Source: CAVTYH01 sp963738835 (lineage in GTDB: Bacteria > Planctomycetota > Planctomycetia > Pirellulales > JADZDJ01). Taken from it: a DNA stretch of 64,000 nt. The stretch spans positions 707,667 through 771,666 of the forward strand of contig CAVTYH010000009.1 in the NCBI GenBank assembly GCA_963738835.1, in the 5' to 3' direction. Made by a program: the position numbers and the translations under genes. The notes below the pieces were generated by a model, which made no database searches, was not told the DNA's origin, and saw only the letters and a program-made list of their open reading frames with translations. Positions 12,111-22,183 of this stretch are shown piece by piece (the first letter of the stretch is position 1; each line of letters starts with the position of its first letter).

Positions 12111-13615
12111 TCATAATGTACCTCCTTTGGCGCAGGCGTCCAACCAATCGAGACTGTGTCCCATCCAGAATCGTGCAACCGTCGATGGATAGCTGAACAG
12201 AGCCTGCGTCAAATCAAGATTCGAAAGCCGCGTGGCGAATGCGCGGGAATCCGGCAGTGAGAAGAAACGCCTCGGGAATTCCCAGGCAAAGTGCTGCAGG
12301 AAATCGCTCAGCAGTACGTCGTCGATGCTGCCGCCGTCGCCGATATCGGCAATCACGCCTTCCAAAGTATGAAGTGACTTACGGAATAGCAGCAGATCAG
12401 CAGCGGGACGCACGCTGCCGGAGTGAACTGCTTCGTCAAGCAGACCGACGAGCCAACTCAATCCCGGAATTGTTCCGTGCCGGATTTGCCGTAGCGCCGT
12501 TTGCACCGCCGCCGTCAATGCCGATCGATCATCGAGCTTTCGTTCGCTCAAACCAACGAGGACGGAGACGATTTGATCAGAATTTAGTGTTATCGCTCCC
12601 AAGACGAGCCGGACAATAGCAATTCGGTGCTTTTCAGATAGCGACCCAACCAGGCTCCAGTCCAGTATGGCCAGGCGATTTTCTTCGGTCAGAAACAGAT
12701 TGCCGGCGTGTGGGTCGCCGTGAAACAACGCCTGAGCGGAGCACGAGAAAATCGGGCGAACGATCAGAGCACGAATCACTAGCTCCGCCAGACGGCGCGT
12801 GTCACGCTGGCTATCGAAGGTGTGATCGGTGACCTTGCCGCCGGTAATTCGTTCCATTGCCGTGATTCGCGAAGTACAATGCTGCTCCAACAACGCAGGA
12901 ATGTGAATACTAGAATCACCAGCATACATTGCTCGTGCCGCTTTCAAATGTCGCTGTTCCTGATCAAGCCGCACTTCGTGGCGCAGTTTATCGCGAATCT
13001 GTTCAAAGATCTCTTCGTAATCCAAATGCGGAATCTGTAGCTGTTGGCAGCGCTCGTCCAGGTGGGAGCCAACGCGCGTCAAAAGCTCGAGTTCCAGCTC
13101 AAGTCGCTGCTCAATTCCCGGCTTGAGAACTTTGAGCACGCCATGTCGCGCATCATCGCCGTTGTTGTGGTGAGTATCGGTGAATGGAATCACGACCGCG
13201 ACGCTGGCTTCGGCAATTGCTGGAGGAGAAAGACGAATGCCGCGTCGTTCTAATGGGCCGAATTCTTGCTCGACGGTTTCTCGAATCGTCGCGTCCGAAA
13301 TGCTCGGCGAAAGCGATTCAAGTCCCCGCAGGTGCAATCGCAATTCCGGCGCAGGCGCTGATCGCGAGCCAAAGTCTGGCCGAGTTTATGCAGCGCAGGA
13401 CAACAGCGCGCCAAACGGGATAGCCGCTCGGAGAAGCTTGCGGTTGGCGACAGCGCGGCCTGCTGCGTCAAAATCTCCATTTGAGCCGACGCGGGCAGCC
13501 CTTCCAGAAAGACAACGAGCCCTTCGCGAATCGGCCGCACGAATCGGCTGTATTCGTTCGGAAAAACGGTTCCCAAGGCCGTTTCATCGAGGAGGAAATT
13601 CCAGTCGGTCATCAC
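12111..13615 (-). CDS. AarF/UbiB/ABC1-type atypical kinase, one frameshift
   Basis: The protein belongs to the ABC1/UbiB family. Motifs visible are LHKLGQTLARD (N-terminal QTLA-like element), the lysine-containing GVLKVLKPGIE and the catalytic-loop region FHGDPHAGNLFL. DWSLVGSLSEKHR stands where the metal-binding Asp is expected. A frameshift near 13350 separates the first 90 residues from the rest. The C-terminus (ARFWMGHSLDWLD) may be membrane associated. Related proteins are tied to quinone or lipid metabolism, but here the gene sits next to phaC, so its role is unknown. It starts one base from the phaC stop. Confidence 0.75.
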
Positions 13616-14711
13616 TTAATCCGCTCGTTGCGATAGCCAGGCATCAATGTGCGGCCAGGTGGTTTTCTCCGCGCCACTGCCGGCCATGATGCCAATGTGG
13701 CCGCCGCGGACTCGAAAAATCTCCTTGTCTTGGCAGCCCAGCAGGTCCATCACACCTTCCGACTGACACGGTGGCGTGATGTGATCGGCTTCCGCGATCA
13801 CATTCAGCACGCTGGCCTTCAGATTTTTCAAATCGACTCGTTCGCCGCGCAACACCAGCGTGCCTTCCTTCAGTCGGTTTTCTTTATAGAACTCGTTGAT
13901 TAATTGCCGGTAAGCGCCGCCGGCCATATCGATGATGTCGCGGACCCAAGTGTTCATGGCGTGCCAGGCTTCCACGACCTTCGGATCGTCGATCCGGTCC
14001 CACAGGCTGAGATAGCTACCGATGAAATTCTCGATCGGCTTAAGCGTTTTCGCTCCGTAGTCGATCATCTCGCCGGGCACGTTGCCGAAGGTATCGACGA
14101 TCCGATCTGCATTGAACGATTCAGTGCTCGCCCAACGCACAAATCCGCCGGCAGTTTTGTCGGAAAAATCGAGCGGGGCGGTGAGCAAGATCAAATCTTT
14201 AAGACCGTCGTTGGGCCGAAGCCTGCATACAATGTGCTAATCAAGGCACCTAAGCACCAACCGAGCATGTTGAATCGGTTGCAGCCCGAAACCGATTTGA
14301 CTTTGCGAGCGACGCGCGGCAGATAGTCCAGTGCGTAGTCGTCAAACTTTAGATCCTGGTCTTCTGGCCCGGCGCACCCCAATCGAGCAAATAAATGTCG
14401 TAGCCGCGGGCCCGCATGTACTCGACAAAACTGTGTCCCGGCCGCAAGTCCAGCACGTGCGGACGATTCATGATGGCAAAGACCAGCAACAGTGGAATTT
14501 TGTGGCGCTGCTCCTCCGGCACGACGGGCACGTAACGGTAGAGCTTCGCTTTGTTGAGCGTCCAAATGAGCTTCTTCGGCGTCTGCGCGATTTTGGCGTC
14601 TGTCGTTACCAGCTGACTAAACGTCTTCCACTTTTCGAAAGTGTTTAACAGCTCCGAGTAAACATCGGCATACGTCGGAATTCGCGGTTCTGGTATTTGA
14701 GTGGCAGTCAT
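13616..14711 (-). CDS. phaC: Poly(3-hydroxyalkanoate) synthase, class III PhaC, two frameshifts
   Basis: The alpha/beta-hydrolase-fold polymerase has about 365 residues, the class III length. The nucleophile elbow GWCLGA contains the catalytic Cys. The Asp is in EADHITPP and the His in GGHIGIMAG. The N-terminal part reads IPLLLVFAIMNRPHVLDL and YDIYLLDWGAPG. Frameshifts lie near 14360 (after DWGAPG) and near 14200 (within the strand before LTAPLDFSDK). The start is ATG 14711, or possibly GTG 14732. Class III enzymes need PhaE, and a PhaE-like gene lies upstream in the same block. Confidence 0.87.
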
Positions 14712-14779
14712 TACTAAATTCTCTAGGGCCACCGGATCGGTTTAATTGCCGGACGACAGTGCGTTGTATCCAGCAAAAG

Positions 14780-16637
14780 TTAGTGCGCTTCGTTTGGCAT
14801 TCGCACCTCCGTCACGGATTCCCGCAGGTACGTGCCGGGCAACGGGCCCTGGCGGATCACGTTCAGGTTGTGTCCAAAGAAGTCAAACTTGCGGACTACC
14901 TTCGCCACGCTCGGCAAGAGCCCAATCGCTTCTTGTACAGGTTTGAGTTCTTCTGGCTTCGCATTCGCGGCTGCCATGCCTAGGAACATGGGAGCCATGG
15001 CCCCAATCTTGTCGATCGTCTCGGCAGCGTGTTGCACGCTCGCTCCAATGTCTCGATAACTCACGCAGTACACAGCACCTTTAACATCGAGACCGAGTTT
15101 CTCGAAGCTCGAGTCGCTGGCAATCGACTCGGCTTGGCCTGCTTTCACAGCCAACACTTTTTCCACGGCCGCCTGACTGGAAGCGACAATCATCCAGCCC
15201 TCGCGAAATCCAACCACCGGCTCCAGGCCAAACACTTGAAAGATTGCAGCGTGAAGTTTCTTAAATCCTTTCAGGTCATCGAGATCGTCAAACTTGAATT
15301 GCTGCGTTTGTAGGGCCGGAAGCTTGTTCACGGCTTCCAGACCCCGTGCAAGCAATTCGCCAATTTTGTCCGGATTGGAACACTTTAGGCCACTCAGCCA
15401 TTCATCGCGAGTCGATCCGTCGGCTGCCTTCACCGGGAAGGTCACCGACATCGACTCGCCGGAGAACGATTGAAAAATGTCGCGATCGAAATTGACGCCA
15501 ATTTGTTCCTGGACAGCAGCTAATTTGTCGAATCCCTTTTGCGATTCCGGAAACTCTTCTTGCACGAGCTTGATAATCCCCTCGTATAACTCGTGCAGGT
15601 TTATGCCGCTACTCAACGTGAAGGCCGTGGCATCTTTGGGCACCCAGCTTTGCCAGTTGTCGATCGGCTTGGACTGAGACAGCGCCCGGCCAAGTAGCTT
15701 GTCTTGATAGTTGTATGCCAGCTTGCCCAAAGCCACTTTGCGGTTTTGGCCAGGTTCTGTGTATTCGACGGTGACTTCATAGTCCAGAATTGCCGTGGCG
15801 TCGAAGACTCGATCCATCAACTTGGCGATCCGCATCGCCGATTGATCGTTCTTCGCTTGGCCGCGAATGAAATCAGTTAGTCCCCGCAGGTTTTGGAAAA
15901 GCCTTTGCCCGTCGAAGAATACCAGAGAGTCGCTGGGCTTCGGCAAATGCTTAAGCGCTTCCTGCAAGCGCGGATCGTCGAACTTGGATTTCGCTGATTC
16001 GTCTTGCAGTTGCTCGACGCTGCGACGTAACAGGTCCGCACTGGTACAGACGAGCACAATATCGTTCAGACGGGCGACGGCCGGTTGATAGGGCGACTCT
16101 TTGGGCAACGACAGTGCGGTGATCGAAGCGCCCTTTACTCGACTGGTCTGCACAGACACCTTTCCTTCGGACCAGCGAGAGAGCAATTCAAAGGCTTGGA
16201 CGAAGCCACGTTCGCAATCGGAGGCATTCGAGGCATTCAGCCGCACTGCCCCAAACACTTGATTGAAAGGCCCTTCAAACGCTTCCGCCATCACGATCTC
16301 GTCCGCATTGATGAGCGCCTGGACGCTGATCGGTTCCAAGGCTGTTTGCAGCTCTTGGACCTTCGATTTGGCTGTGGCCAATTTGTCTTCCGGTACACGG
16401 CTTGTGACGATGCCGAGTAATCGCGGACCAATTTGCTCCTCCTGGAATGTCTTCCAAGCTGCGGCAAAATATTCGCGTTGATAATCCCGCGCGGGGTTAT
16501 GCTGGGCGTAGACCGCTAGAAATGCGTCCGTTGGCACGGCGCGTTTGATGTCTGCTGTTTTCGTTTCCTCAGCCCACACGCGCCGCAAACAGCGAGGTAA
16601 GCGACGTGATGATGATGACAAGGAGTTTGTCTTTCAT
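14780..16637 (-). CDS. Predicted secreted protein of unknown function, frameshift after signal peptide
   Basis: This is a protein of about 615 residues, rich in Lys/Ala/Leu/Gln and without motifs I recognise. It resembles exported DUF3352-like proteins in general style only. The true N-terminus is probably MKDKLLVIIITSLTSLFAARV at 16637, a signal peptide in another frame. A frameshift near 16580 joins it to AEETKTADIKRAVPTDAF. It sits between the PhaE-like gene and phaC, an odd place for an exported protein. No function is assigned. Confidence 0.6.
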
Positions 16638-16671
16638 TGGAATTCTCCGCGAGATTGTCGAAAGGCAGGTG

Positions 16672-17028
16672 TTAACTGCTGGTCTGGGCTGCGGGCCGGG
16701 TAATCCGCAGCACTTCGTCCAGCTTGGCGTCCAAATCGTCCAGCCGCATTTCAATGTTCGTTAATCGGCCGGCCAACCGGGTCACCTCGTCGCGGCTGGG
16801 CATGCTAAGATTCGCGAGCGACTGCGCCATCGTGTTTTCGATTAATTTGCGAAATGGGCCAGAATTGCTCAACCAGGCATCAAGCAATTTGCCCGTGGCG
16901 TCGGCGTAGGCTTCGTTATTCACGAATTGGACCATCATCTTTGCCCACGCGTCCATCTGCTCATTTCGCAGTGTCTTGAGCATTCCGGTCGGGTCTAAAA
17001 AATCAAACTTGCTATTCGTGTCGCTCAT
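16672..17028 (-). CDS. phaE: PhaE-like small subunit of class III PHA synthase
   Basis: The 118-residue protein is helical, with a central WLSNSGPFRKLIENTMAQ and a C-terminal PSRDEVTRLAGRLTNIEMRL coiled coil. PhaE and phasin-like proteins have a similar C-terminal PSRxEV..L..RL pattern. It is shorter than textbook PhaE. The position between phaB and phaC supports a PHA granule or synthase partner. The symbol rests on context plus the C-terminal motif, so a phasin is an alternative. Confidence 0.6.
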   Translation of the reverse strand: MSDTNSKFDFLDPTGMLKTLRNEQMDAWAKMMVQFVNNEAYADATGKLLDAWLSNSGPFRKLIENTMAQSLANLSMPSRDEVTRLAGRLTNIEMRLDDLDAKLDEVLRITRPAAQTSS

Positions 17029-17052
17029 CGGTCGGTTTCCCTTGCTATTCGT

Positions 17053-17098
17053 GTAGCGGCGGAGCTTGCTCCGCGCGGGGCAAAGCCCTCGCCGCTAC
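17053..17098. repeat. Cloverleaf-like extragenic palindrome (REP-type)
   Basis: Perfect 9-base outer arms GTAGCGGCG and CGCCGCTAC enclose two inner hairpins: GGAGC-TT-GCTCC and GGGC-AAA-GCCC. It lies between phaB and the phaE-like gene. The 13-mer TTGCTATTCGTGT occurs just before it and again at the phaE-like start (about 17006 and 17042). The layout is typical of mobile extragenic palindromes. It may also act as an mRNA stabiliser or attenuator inside the operon. Confidence 0.75.
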
Positions 17099-17112
17099 TC
17101 AGTTCTCCCCAC

Positions 17113-17859
17113 TCACATCATGAACGCTCCCCCGTTCACGTCAATTTGTGCACCAGTGATATAATCGCCATCGGCCACCAGGAAAATCACCGCCTTGGCG
17201 ATTTCCTCCGGATGGGCAAAACGACCCAGCGGAATCTTGGCTTTGATCGACGCCTGAATATCCATCGGCACCCTAGCGAACATATCGGTCTCGGTGTATC
17301 CCGGCGACACGCTGTTGACGGTAATGCCCGATTTGGCCAATTCCATTGCGGCCGTTCTGGTGAACGCAATGATTCCACCTTTGCTTGCGCTGTAATTGGC
17401 CTGGCCGATGCCGGCGATCTGTCCGTTCATCGAGCTTATGTTGACAATCCGGCCGAAGCTCTGGGCGGTCATGATCGGAATGGCGGCCGACGTGCAAAAG
17501 AAGCAGGCATTCAAATTGGTTTGAATCACCTCAACCCATTGCTCATCGGTCATCTTGCGAAGCATGCTGTCGCGCGTAATGCCGGCGTTGTTCACCAAGA
17601 TGTCGAGATGCGTGAACTTGTCGGCCACTTGCTGTACCATCTCGCGGGCTTCCTTCGCATCGGCAAGGTTTGCCTTGGCCAGAATGGCCGTGCCGCCGAA
17701 TTTGCCAATCTCGTCGACCACTTCCTGGGCCTTGGCATCGTTGTTCTGATAGTTTACGGCGACTTTTGCCCCTTCCCGTGCCAATTCAATTGCTATTGCT
17801 CGGCCAATCCCGCGTGATGCGCCAGTGACCAGTGCCGTTTTTCCGTCTAACTTTCCCAT
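17113..17859 (-). CDS. phaB: Acetoacetyl-CoA reductase (SDR family)
   Basis: This short-chain dehydrogenase has about 248 residues. The NADP-binding TGASRGIGRAIA is at the N-terminus, followed by NNAGITRD, the catalytic Ser of NISSMNGQ, and YSASKGG with the Tyr/Lys pair. The C-terminus reads DGDYITGAQIDVNGGAFMM. ATG 17859 is chosen because GAGGAG lies nine bases upstream. It is intact. FabG would look similar, but placement next to a thiolase and PHA synthase supports reduction of acetoacetyl-CoA to (R)-3-hydroxybutyryl-CoA. Confidence 0.88.
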   Translation of the reverse strand: MGKLDGKTALVTGASRGIGRAIAIELAREGAKVAVNYQNNDAKAQEVVDEIGKFGGTAILAKANLADAKEAREMVQQVADKFTHLDILVNNAGITRDSMLRKMTDEQWVEVIQTNLNACFFCTSAAIPIMTAQSFGRIVNISSMNGQIAGIGQANYSASKGGIIAFTRTAAMELAKSGITVNSVSPGYTETDMFARVPMDIQASIKAKIPLGRFAHPEEIAKAVIFLVADGDYITGAQIDVNGGAFMM

Positions 17860-17941
17860 TATCGTATTCTCCTCGCAAATAGGTCGTGATTGTAAGTAGC
17901 TGGGCCAAGTAAAACTGGCCACTTGAGATTCGGTTCACGAG

Positions 17942-19121
17942 TTACAGATTTTCGAACACAGCGGCTATTCCCTGGCCACCGCCAATGCACATAGTGACTC
18001 GCGCCCGCCGGCCGCCAACGCGTTTCAATTCGTAAAGCGCTTTAATCGACAGGATGCAGCCGGTGGCGCCGATCGGGTGACCAAGCGAGATGCCGCTGCC
18101 GTTGGGATTCGTGCGATCCATTGGCAACTCTAAACTGCGACATACGGCAACTGCTTGAGCTGCGAATGCTTCGTTGACTTCAAAGACGTCGATGTCGTTG
18201 AGCCCCAGACCGGTTTTCGCCAGCAACGATTTCACCGCCGGCACGGGACCGATGCCCATATACTTGGGATCAACCCCAGCGTAGGTATAAGCCACCAATC
18301 GTCCCATCGGACGCAGCCCGCGCTTTTCAGCCAGGCTGCGTTCCATGAGCACGACCGCCGCGGCAGCATCGTTGATGCTGGAGGCATTTCCCGCGGTCAC
18401 GGTTCCATTGGGATCGAACACTGGTTTAAGGCGAGCCAGCTTATCGACCGTGCTGTCACGGCGAACCGTCTCGTCGATTTCAAACGGCACCAAGTCCTTC
18501 TTAATTCGCACGTCGATCGGCAGAATCTGGGCTTTGAAGTAACCCTTATCGATGGCGTTGCCGGCACGGCGATGGCTTTCGGCCGCTAAGGCGTCCTGAT
18601 TTTCGCGAGATATTGTATTTCTTCGCGACATTCTCGGCCGTCACGCCCATGTGAACGTCGTCAAAGGGATCGCTGAGAGCGCCAACCATTACGTCGGTCA
18701 TGGTCGTGTCGTTCATACGAGCTCCCCAACGCATGGCTGGCGCTGAGTACGGAGCGCGGCTCATGTTCTCTGCGCCTCCAGCCACAGTTACGTCGGCGTC
18801 TCCCAACAGGATGGTTTGTGCGGCCGTAATCATGGCCTGCAAGCCGCTGCCGCAAAGTCGGTTCAGCGTCAAGGCCGGTGTTTCGTGTGGCAAACCGCCT
18901 TTTACACCGGCGACGCGCGCCAAGTAGTGATCGTGCGAATCGCAGTGGATGACATTGCCGAAGACAATGTGGCCAACCTCGTTGGGATCAATCCCCGCGC
19001 GATTGACAGCTTCGCGAACGCATTTCGCTGCCAGTTCACTGGGTGGAATATCTTTCAAGGCGCCGCCATACCCTCCGATTGCCGTTCGTACTCCACTAAG
19101 AACCACCACTTCACGGGTCAT
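17942..19121 (-). CDS. phaA: Acetyl-CoA acetyltransferase (thiolase), one frameshift
   Basis: This biosynthetic thiolase has about 393 residues. The acyl-enzyme Cys is in LNRLCGSGLQA, followed by NEAFAAQ, the GHPIGATG His motif and the C-terminal catalytic Cys in CIGGGQG. A frameshift near 18612 splits the ORF after KKYNISR; the next frame begins ENQDALAAESH, which is the expected continuation. It condenses two acetyl-CoA to acetoacetyl-CoA, the first step to PHB. It is the most upstream gene of the minus-strand block. Confidence 0.9.
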
Positions 19122-19160
19122 TGCGGCACCTCCTACTAAGAAAAATCACGTTAATCCAAC

Positions 19161-19201
19161 AAAAAACCCCGCTAGGCCGCGGTTAAGCAGCCGAACGGGG
19201 G
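19161..19201 (-). terminator. Probable intrinsic terminator after the LysR gene
   Basis: Read on the minus strand, CCCCG pairs with CGGGG about 24 bases later, and TTTTTT follows directly. It lies downstream of the LysR gene stop (19363) and 40 bases upstream of the thiolase start. It would end LysR transcription before the PHA block, or act as an attenuator for it. The central part has further GC-rich pairing potential. Confidence 0.55.
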
Positions 19202-19362
19202 TGCATTAATTTGTCTGATTGTGGCCCGACACGAGCCACCCTCACGCTGGTATTATACATTTTTTCGCATGGTTTGCTAGTCCCAATTGATTGAGCCGGA
19301 CATTTTTATCGATTGCACCGTTTGGCTAGGTGTTTGCACTGCATAAATTCGCGGGATTGTCG

Positions 19363-20289
19363 TTAACGGGGTTTCCGGCAAGCTTTAACACTTGTTCTGA
19401 TTGTGCGCACGAACTGCTCGGCGGCAGGAGAAAGCTGTCTGCCCTTACACAGCACGATGCCATAAGAGCGTTTCGGAAAGTAGCGGCCAAGCGGCACCGT
19501 ATGCAGGCGATCTGTGCCAGAGAGGCAGTGACTCATTACGATCGATATGCCTAGCCCAAGGGCAACATACTTTTTGATTACGTCGTACCCGCCGACTTCC
19601 AGCTTCACGTCGTAGTCGAGCGAATGGTTCGACAAAACCGCTTCAACAATGCGGTGCGTACTGAGATTCTTCGGCGGCAGAATTAAAGGGTATTTGACGA
19701 TGTCTTTTAGTGTCAATCGGTGCCGGCTGGCCAACGGATGATCGCGTCGCGCAATCAGCATCGGCTCATAAGTCACCAGCGGATGGAATGCAATGTCGCT
19801 CGGCGTTTCCAACATGGGACCTACGGCGAAATCGACCTCACCGGCACGCAATAGCTCCAATCCGACTTTGCCCGTAAGATTGTGAAGCCGGATATCTACG
19901 AGCGGATAATCTCGCGTGTATTTTGCCACAAATGGTGGCAACAAATATTGCAGCGTCGAACCACCAGCGGCGATGTTTACCGTTCCGCGCTCCACAGATT
20001 CTCGCAAGGCGGAAAATGATTTCTCCAACCCATCGATTGCTTCGACCAACGGCGCGGCCATCTCGAAGAGCCGCTGCCCATTGTACGTCAAGCTAATGTG
20101 CGGCCCGCGGCGGTCAAAGAGTTGCACGCGAAACTCACGTTCAAGCGCCTTGATTTGCAGCGAAACCGACGGCTGGCTCAAAAGCATTTTGTCGGCAGCG
20201 CACGAAATGCTTTTCAAGCGGACCGCGTAGTAGAAGCCGCGCAGCTGTTGAAGACGATTCTGTTTATACCGCTTTGCCATAGGAGCCAT
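19363..20289 (-). CDS. LysR-family transcriptional regulator
   Basis: The 308-residue protein has an N-terminal winged helix (LQQLRGFYYAVRLKSISCAADKMLLSQPS, split here only in the middle of the motif) and a recognition helix SVSLQIKALERE. A periplasmic-binding-like effector domain (about residues 100-300) follows. It resembles the CysB/Cbl-like branch only loosely. It is transcribed toward the PHA/methylmalonyl block and may regulate it, which is inference. The frame is intact. A divergent small-gene operon begins 256 bases away. Confidence 0.85.
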   Translation of the reverse strand: MAPMAKRYKQNRLQQLRGFYYAVRLKSISCAADKMLLSQPSVSLQIKALEREFRVQLFDRRGPHISLTYNGQRLFEMAAPLVEAIDGLEKSFSALRESVERGTVNIAAGGSTLQYLLPPFVAKYTRDYPLVDIRLHNLTGKVGLELLRAGEVDFAVGPMLETPSDIAFHPLVTYEPMLIARRDHPLASRHRLTLKDIVKYPLILPPKNLSTHRIVEAVLSNHSLDYDVKLEVGGYDVIKKYVALGLGISIVMSHCLSGTDRLHTVPLGRYFPKRSYGIVLCKGRQLSPAAEQFVRTIRTSVKACRKPR

Positions 20290-20545
20290 AATGAGGAGAC
20301 CAAGTGATATCTGTTGGCGAACGCGTCTCTTCTCATAAGTTGCTGCCAGCCAGCTCGTATTTCATTGTATCTGTCAATGATTGCGATTGACATTTATTAG
20401 TTTTACAAATCTGGCGAACGACGCTACGCTGAAGGCGCTGTAGGAGCAATCATCGCTTAAGGCTAGACAAAAGCCCAGTCATTTACTGGTGATTCCCCGC
20501 GGGCCATTGTGCCGGCACAAGGCCGGCGACGAAGAGAGGCCGATT

Positions 20546-20791
20546 ATGCGTGCTACAGAAACGGTCTATCGAACGGTCGAAGATTTGATGGGTGAACGGC
20601 GCCTCGATGTTGATGCATTAGTCCAATCAACCGGGGTCGAACGTCGAATTGTTGATGCCATCGCTCGCCAGCGTTATACGCCCAGCCCCGAACAGCGCGA
20701 ATGTGTTTCCAGTGCGCTGAGGTTTCCGCGAAATCAGATTGTGTGGGGGCATCGGACTATCGTGGACGACTATGCTCAGCCCCGATTGTAG
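20546..20791 (+). CDS. Small predicted DNA-binding protein (81 aa)
   Basis: ATG 20546 has a GAAGAGAGG ribosome site, unlike the longer frame start at 20489. The predicted helices (TVEDLMGERRLDVDALVQ, then ERRIVDAIARQRYTPS) resemble an XRE-like helix-turn-helix lacking some outer helices. It is the first gene of a short plus-strand group with a BON protein and a cNMP-binding protein. No specific function is recognised. Confidence 0.6.
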   Translation: MRATETVYRTVEDLMGERRLDVDALVQSTGVERRIVDAIARQRYTPSPEQRECVSSALRFPRNQIVWGHRTIVDDYAQPRL

Positions 20792-20860
20792 CCACTTGCT
20801 GCGAGTTGTGTGTTCAAACCTGGTTTTCGACGGTTTGACTTTAGTGTATGGGGAATTGTT

Positions 20861-21127
20861 ATGGACGCTGGCGTCTCTACCCGGTCAGACACCGCAGTTA
20901 GTTCGCCGGCCGATCTGGCACGTCAGATTCTTTGTGAAAGCCCGTACCATTCCATCCGCCGTCTGCGCTGTAGCCTCGACGCCGGCACTCTGACCCTTGC
21001 CGGGTGTGTTCCTAGTTTCTATCTGAAGCAGCTGGCTCAAATTGCCGTGCGACATCTTGACGGAGTTACGCGAATCAGCAACGTTATTGATGTAGCGTCA
21101 GGTGATCCCGCGAAGTTCTACGAGTAA
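20861..21127 (+). CDS. BON-domain small protein
   Basis: This is a protein of about 88 residues. The BON pattern is visible in CSLDAGTLTLAGCVPSFYLK and then the conserved helix and Gly (IAVRHLDGVTRISNVIDV). BON domains bind phospholipids or other ligands and occur in osmotic-stress proteins. A second, similar BON protein is encoded at 30355-30639, next to csrA. ATG 20861 is preferred; the frame also opens earlier at 20810. The gene precedes a cNMP-binding protein. Confidence 0.7.
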   Translation: MDAGVSTRSDTAVSSPADLARQILCESPYHSIRRLRCSLDAGTLTLAGCVPSFYLKQLAQIAVRHLDGVTRISNVIDVASGDPAKFYE

Positions 21128-21258
21128 TTTGACCGCTCAGAAGCCGCGCAGCATGCGACGTGCTTTGCGATGCAGTACAATTACGGTGGAATCTGGCAAC
21201 GAGCGGGTTCATCTTTCTGTTGGCACGTCGACGGGGCTGCAATCTTTGAGGTGGAGTA

Positions 21259-21743
21259 ATGTCCGATATTGTGAAAATACTGCGCGACGTTGAATTCTTT
21301 CACGGCATTACTGATGAGTATCTGGAGCGCGTGGCGGCCATCTCCAAAATTGTGGAATTCCCAGGCCGGCACGATATCTTTCGGGAGCACGAAACGGCGA
21401 AAGAGGTTTACATCATCATCGGCGGGCGAGTGTCGCTGGTGATATGTGCGCCGCCTTTCGGCTGTCGGCAATTGATGGAAGTTGGAGATGGAGAACTCAT
21501 CGGCTGGTCGCCATTGGTGGGCCGCGCACGACTGTCAGACACGGCCCGTACACTTACACCAACAAAGGCCATTGCCATGGACGGCGAGCGCATTCTTCGC
21601 TCTGCACGCAAGATCCGCGGTTTGGCTTTGAATTCATGCAGCGCGCGGCGCAGACCTTGGCTTCGCGTCTAAATGCGACCCGGCATCAACTGTTGAAAAT
21701 GAATGGTCATTTGTTTCCGCAGGTGCAACTCGAATCCGATTGA
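21259..21743 (+). CDS. Cyclic-nucleotide-binding domain protein, one frameshift
   Basis: The CRP-type beta-barrel domain contains FFHGITDEYLERVA, EHETAKEVYIIIGGRVSLV and DGELIGWSPLVG. A frameshift near 21600 leads into the final helix (FEFMQRAAQTLASRLNATRH). A helix-turn-helix is absent, so this is a sensor or partner rather than a classical CRP/FNR regulator. GAGGTGGA precedes ATG 21259. About 160 residues when restored. Confidence 0.75.
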
Positions 21744-21778
21744 TACGCAGTTGCACCGCACTGGCCGTCGCGCGCCAC

Positions 21779-22078
21779 CTATTTCTTGGACAGCATGCCG
21801 ATGACTTTTTCAACTTCTCCGGCATCGAATGCTCGGGCTGTTGTCGTGTGAACGTTGCCTTGCGTCGCAAGATGAAGCATTGCTGCCGTCGCAGTTTCGT
21901 CGTTTGGTGCATCGAAGACGAGAAATCCGTCGAATTTTCCTAGCGTCCAATAGACCCCAGTCATTTTCACCCCCATCTTCTTGGCAGTCGCCTTGAACAC
22001 GGCTGATCGTTTGACGGTATCTCGAATGTTTTGCAGCCCTTGCTCCGTGAATCGTACCGTGCTGATGAACGTTGCCAT
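21779..22078 (-). CDS. GYD-domain protein
   Basis: The 99-residue protein matches the GYD family pattern: STVRFTEQGLQNIRDT, GVKMTGVYWTLGKFDGFLVF, then a helix and EVEKVIGML at the end. The fold is dimeric alpha-beta barrel-like, and the biochemical role of the family is unclear. It is transcribed toward, and ends 35 bases from, the cNMP-binding gene (convergent). Confidence 0.8.
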   Translation of the reverse strand: MATFISTVRFTEQGLQNIRDTVKRSAVFKATAKKMGVKMTGVYWTLGKFDGFLVFDAPNDETATAAMLHLATQGNVHTTTARAFDAGEVEKVIGMLSKK

Positions 22079-22183
22079 TTTAGGGGTCTCCTGAAAGGAC
22101 GTGAAGATGATCGTACCATGATTTGGAAGGCCGCCAGCTCAAACTTGAATGCGATCTATTTCCAACATGCGGACTGAATTTTA

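Noticed and set aside
13180..13689. Plus-strand ORF opposite the aarF and phaC genes
   Set aside because: Arg/Ser/Pro-rich translation with no start signal; shadow of the minus-strand genes.
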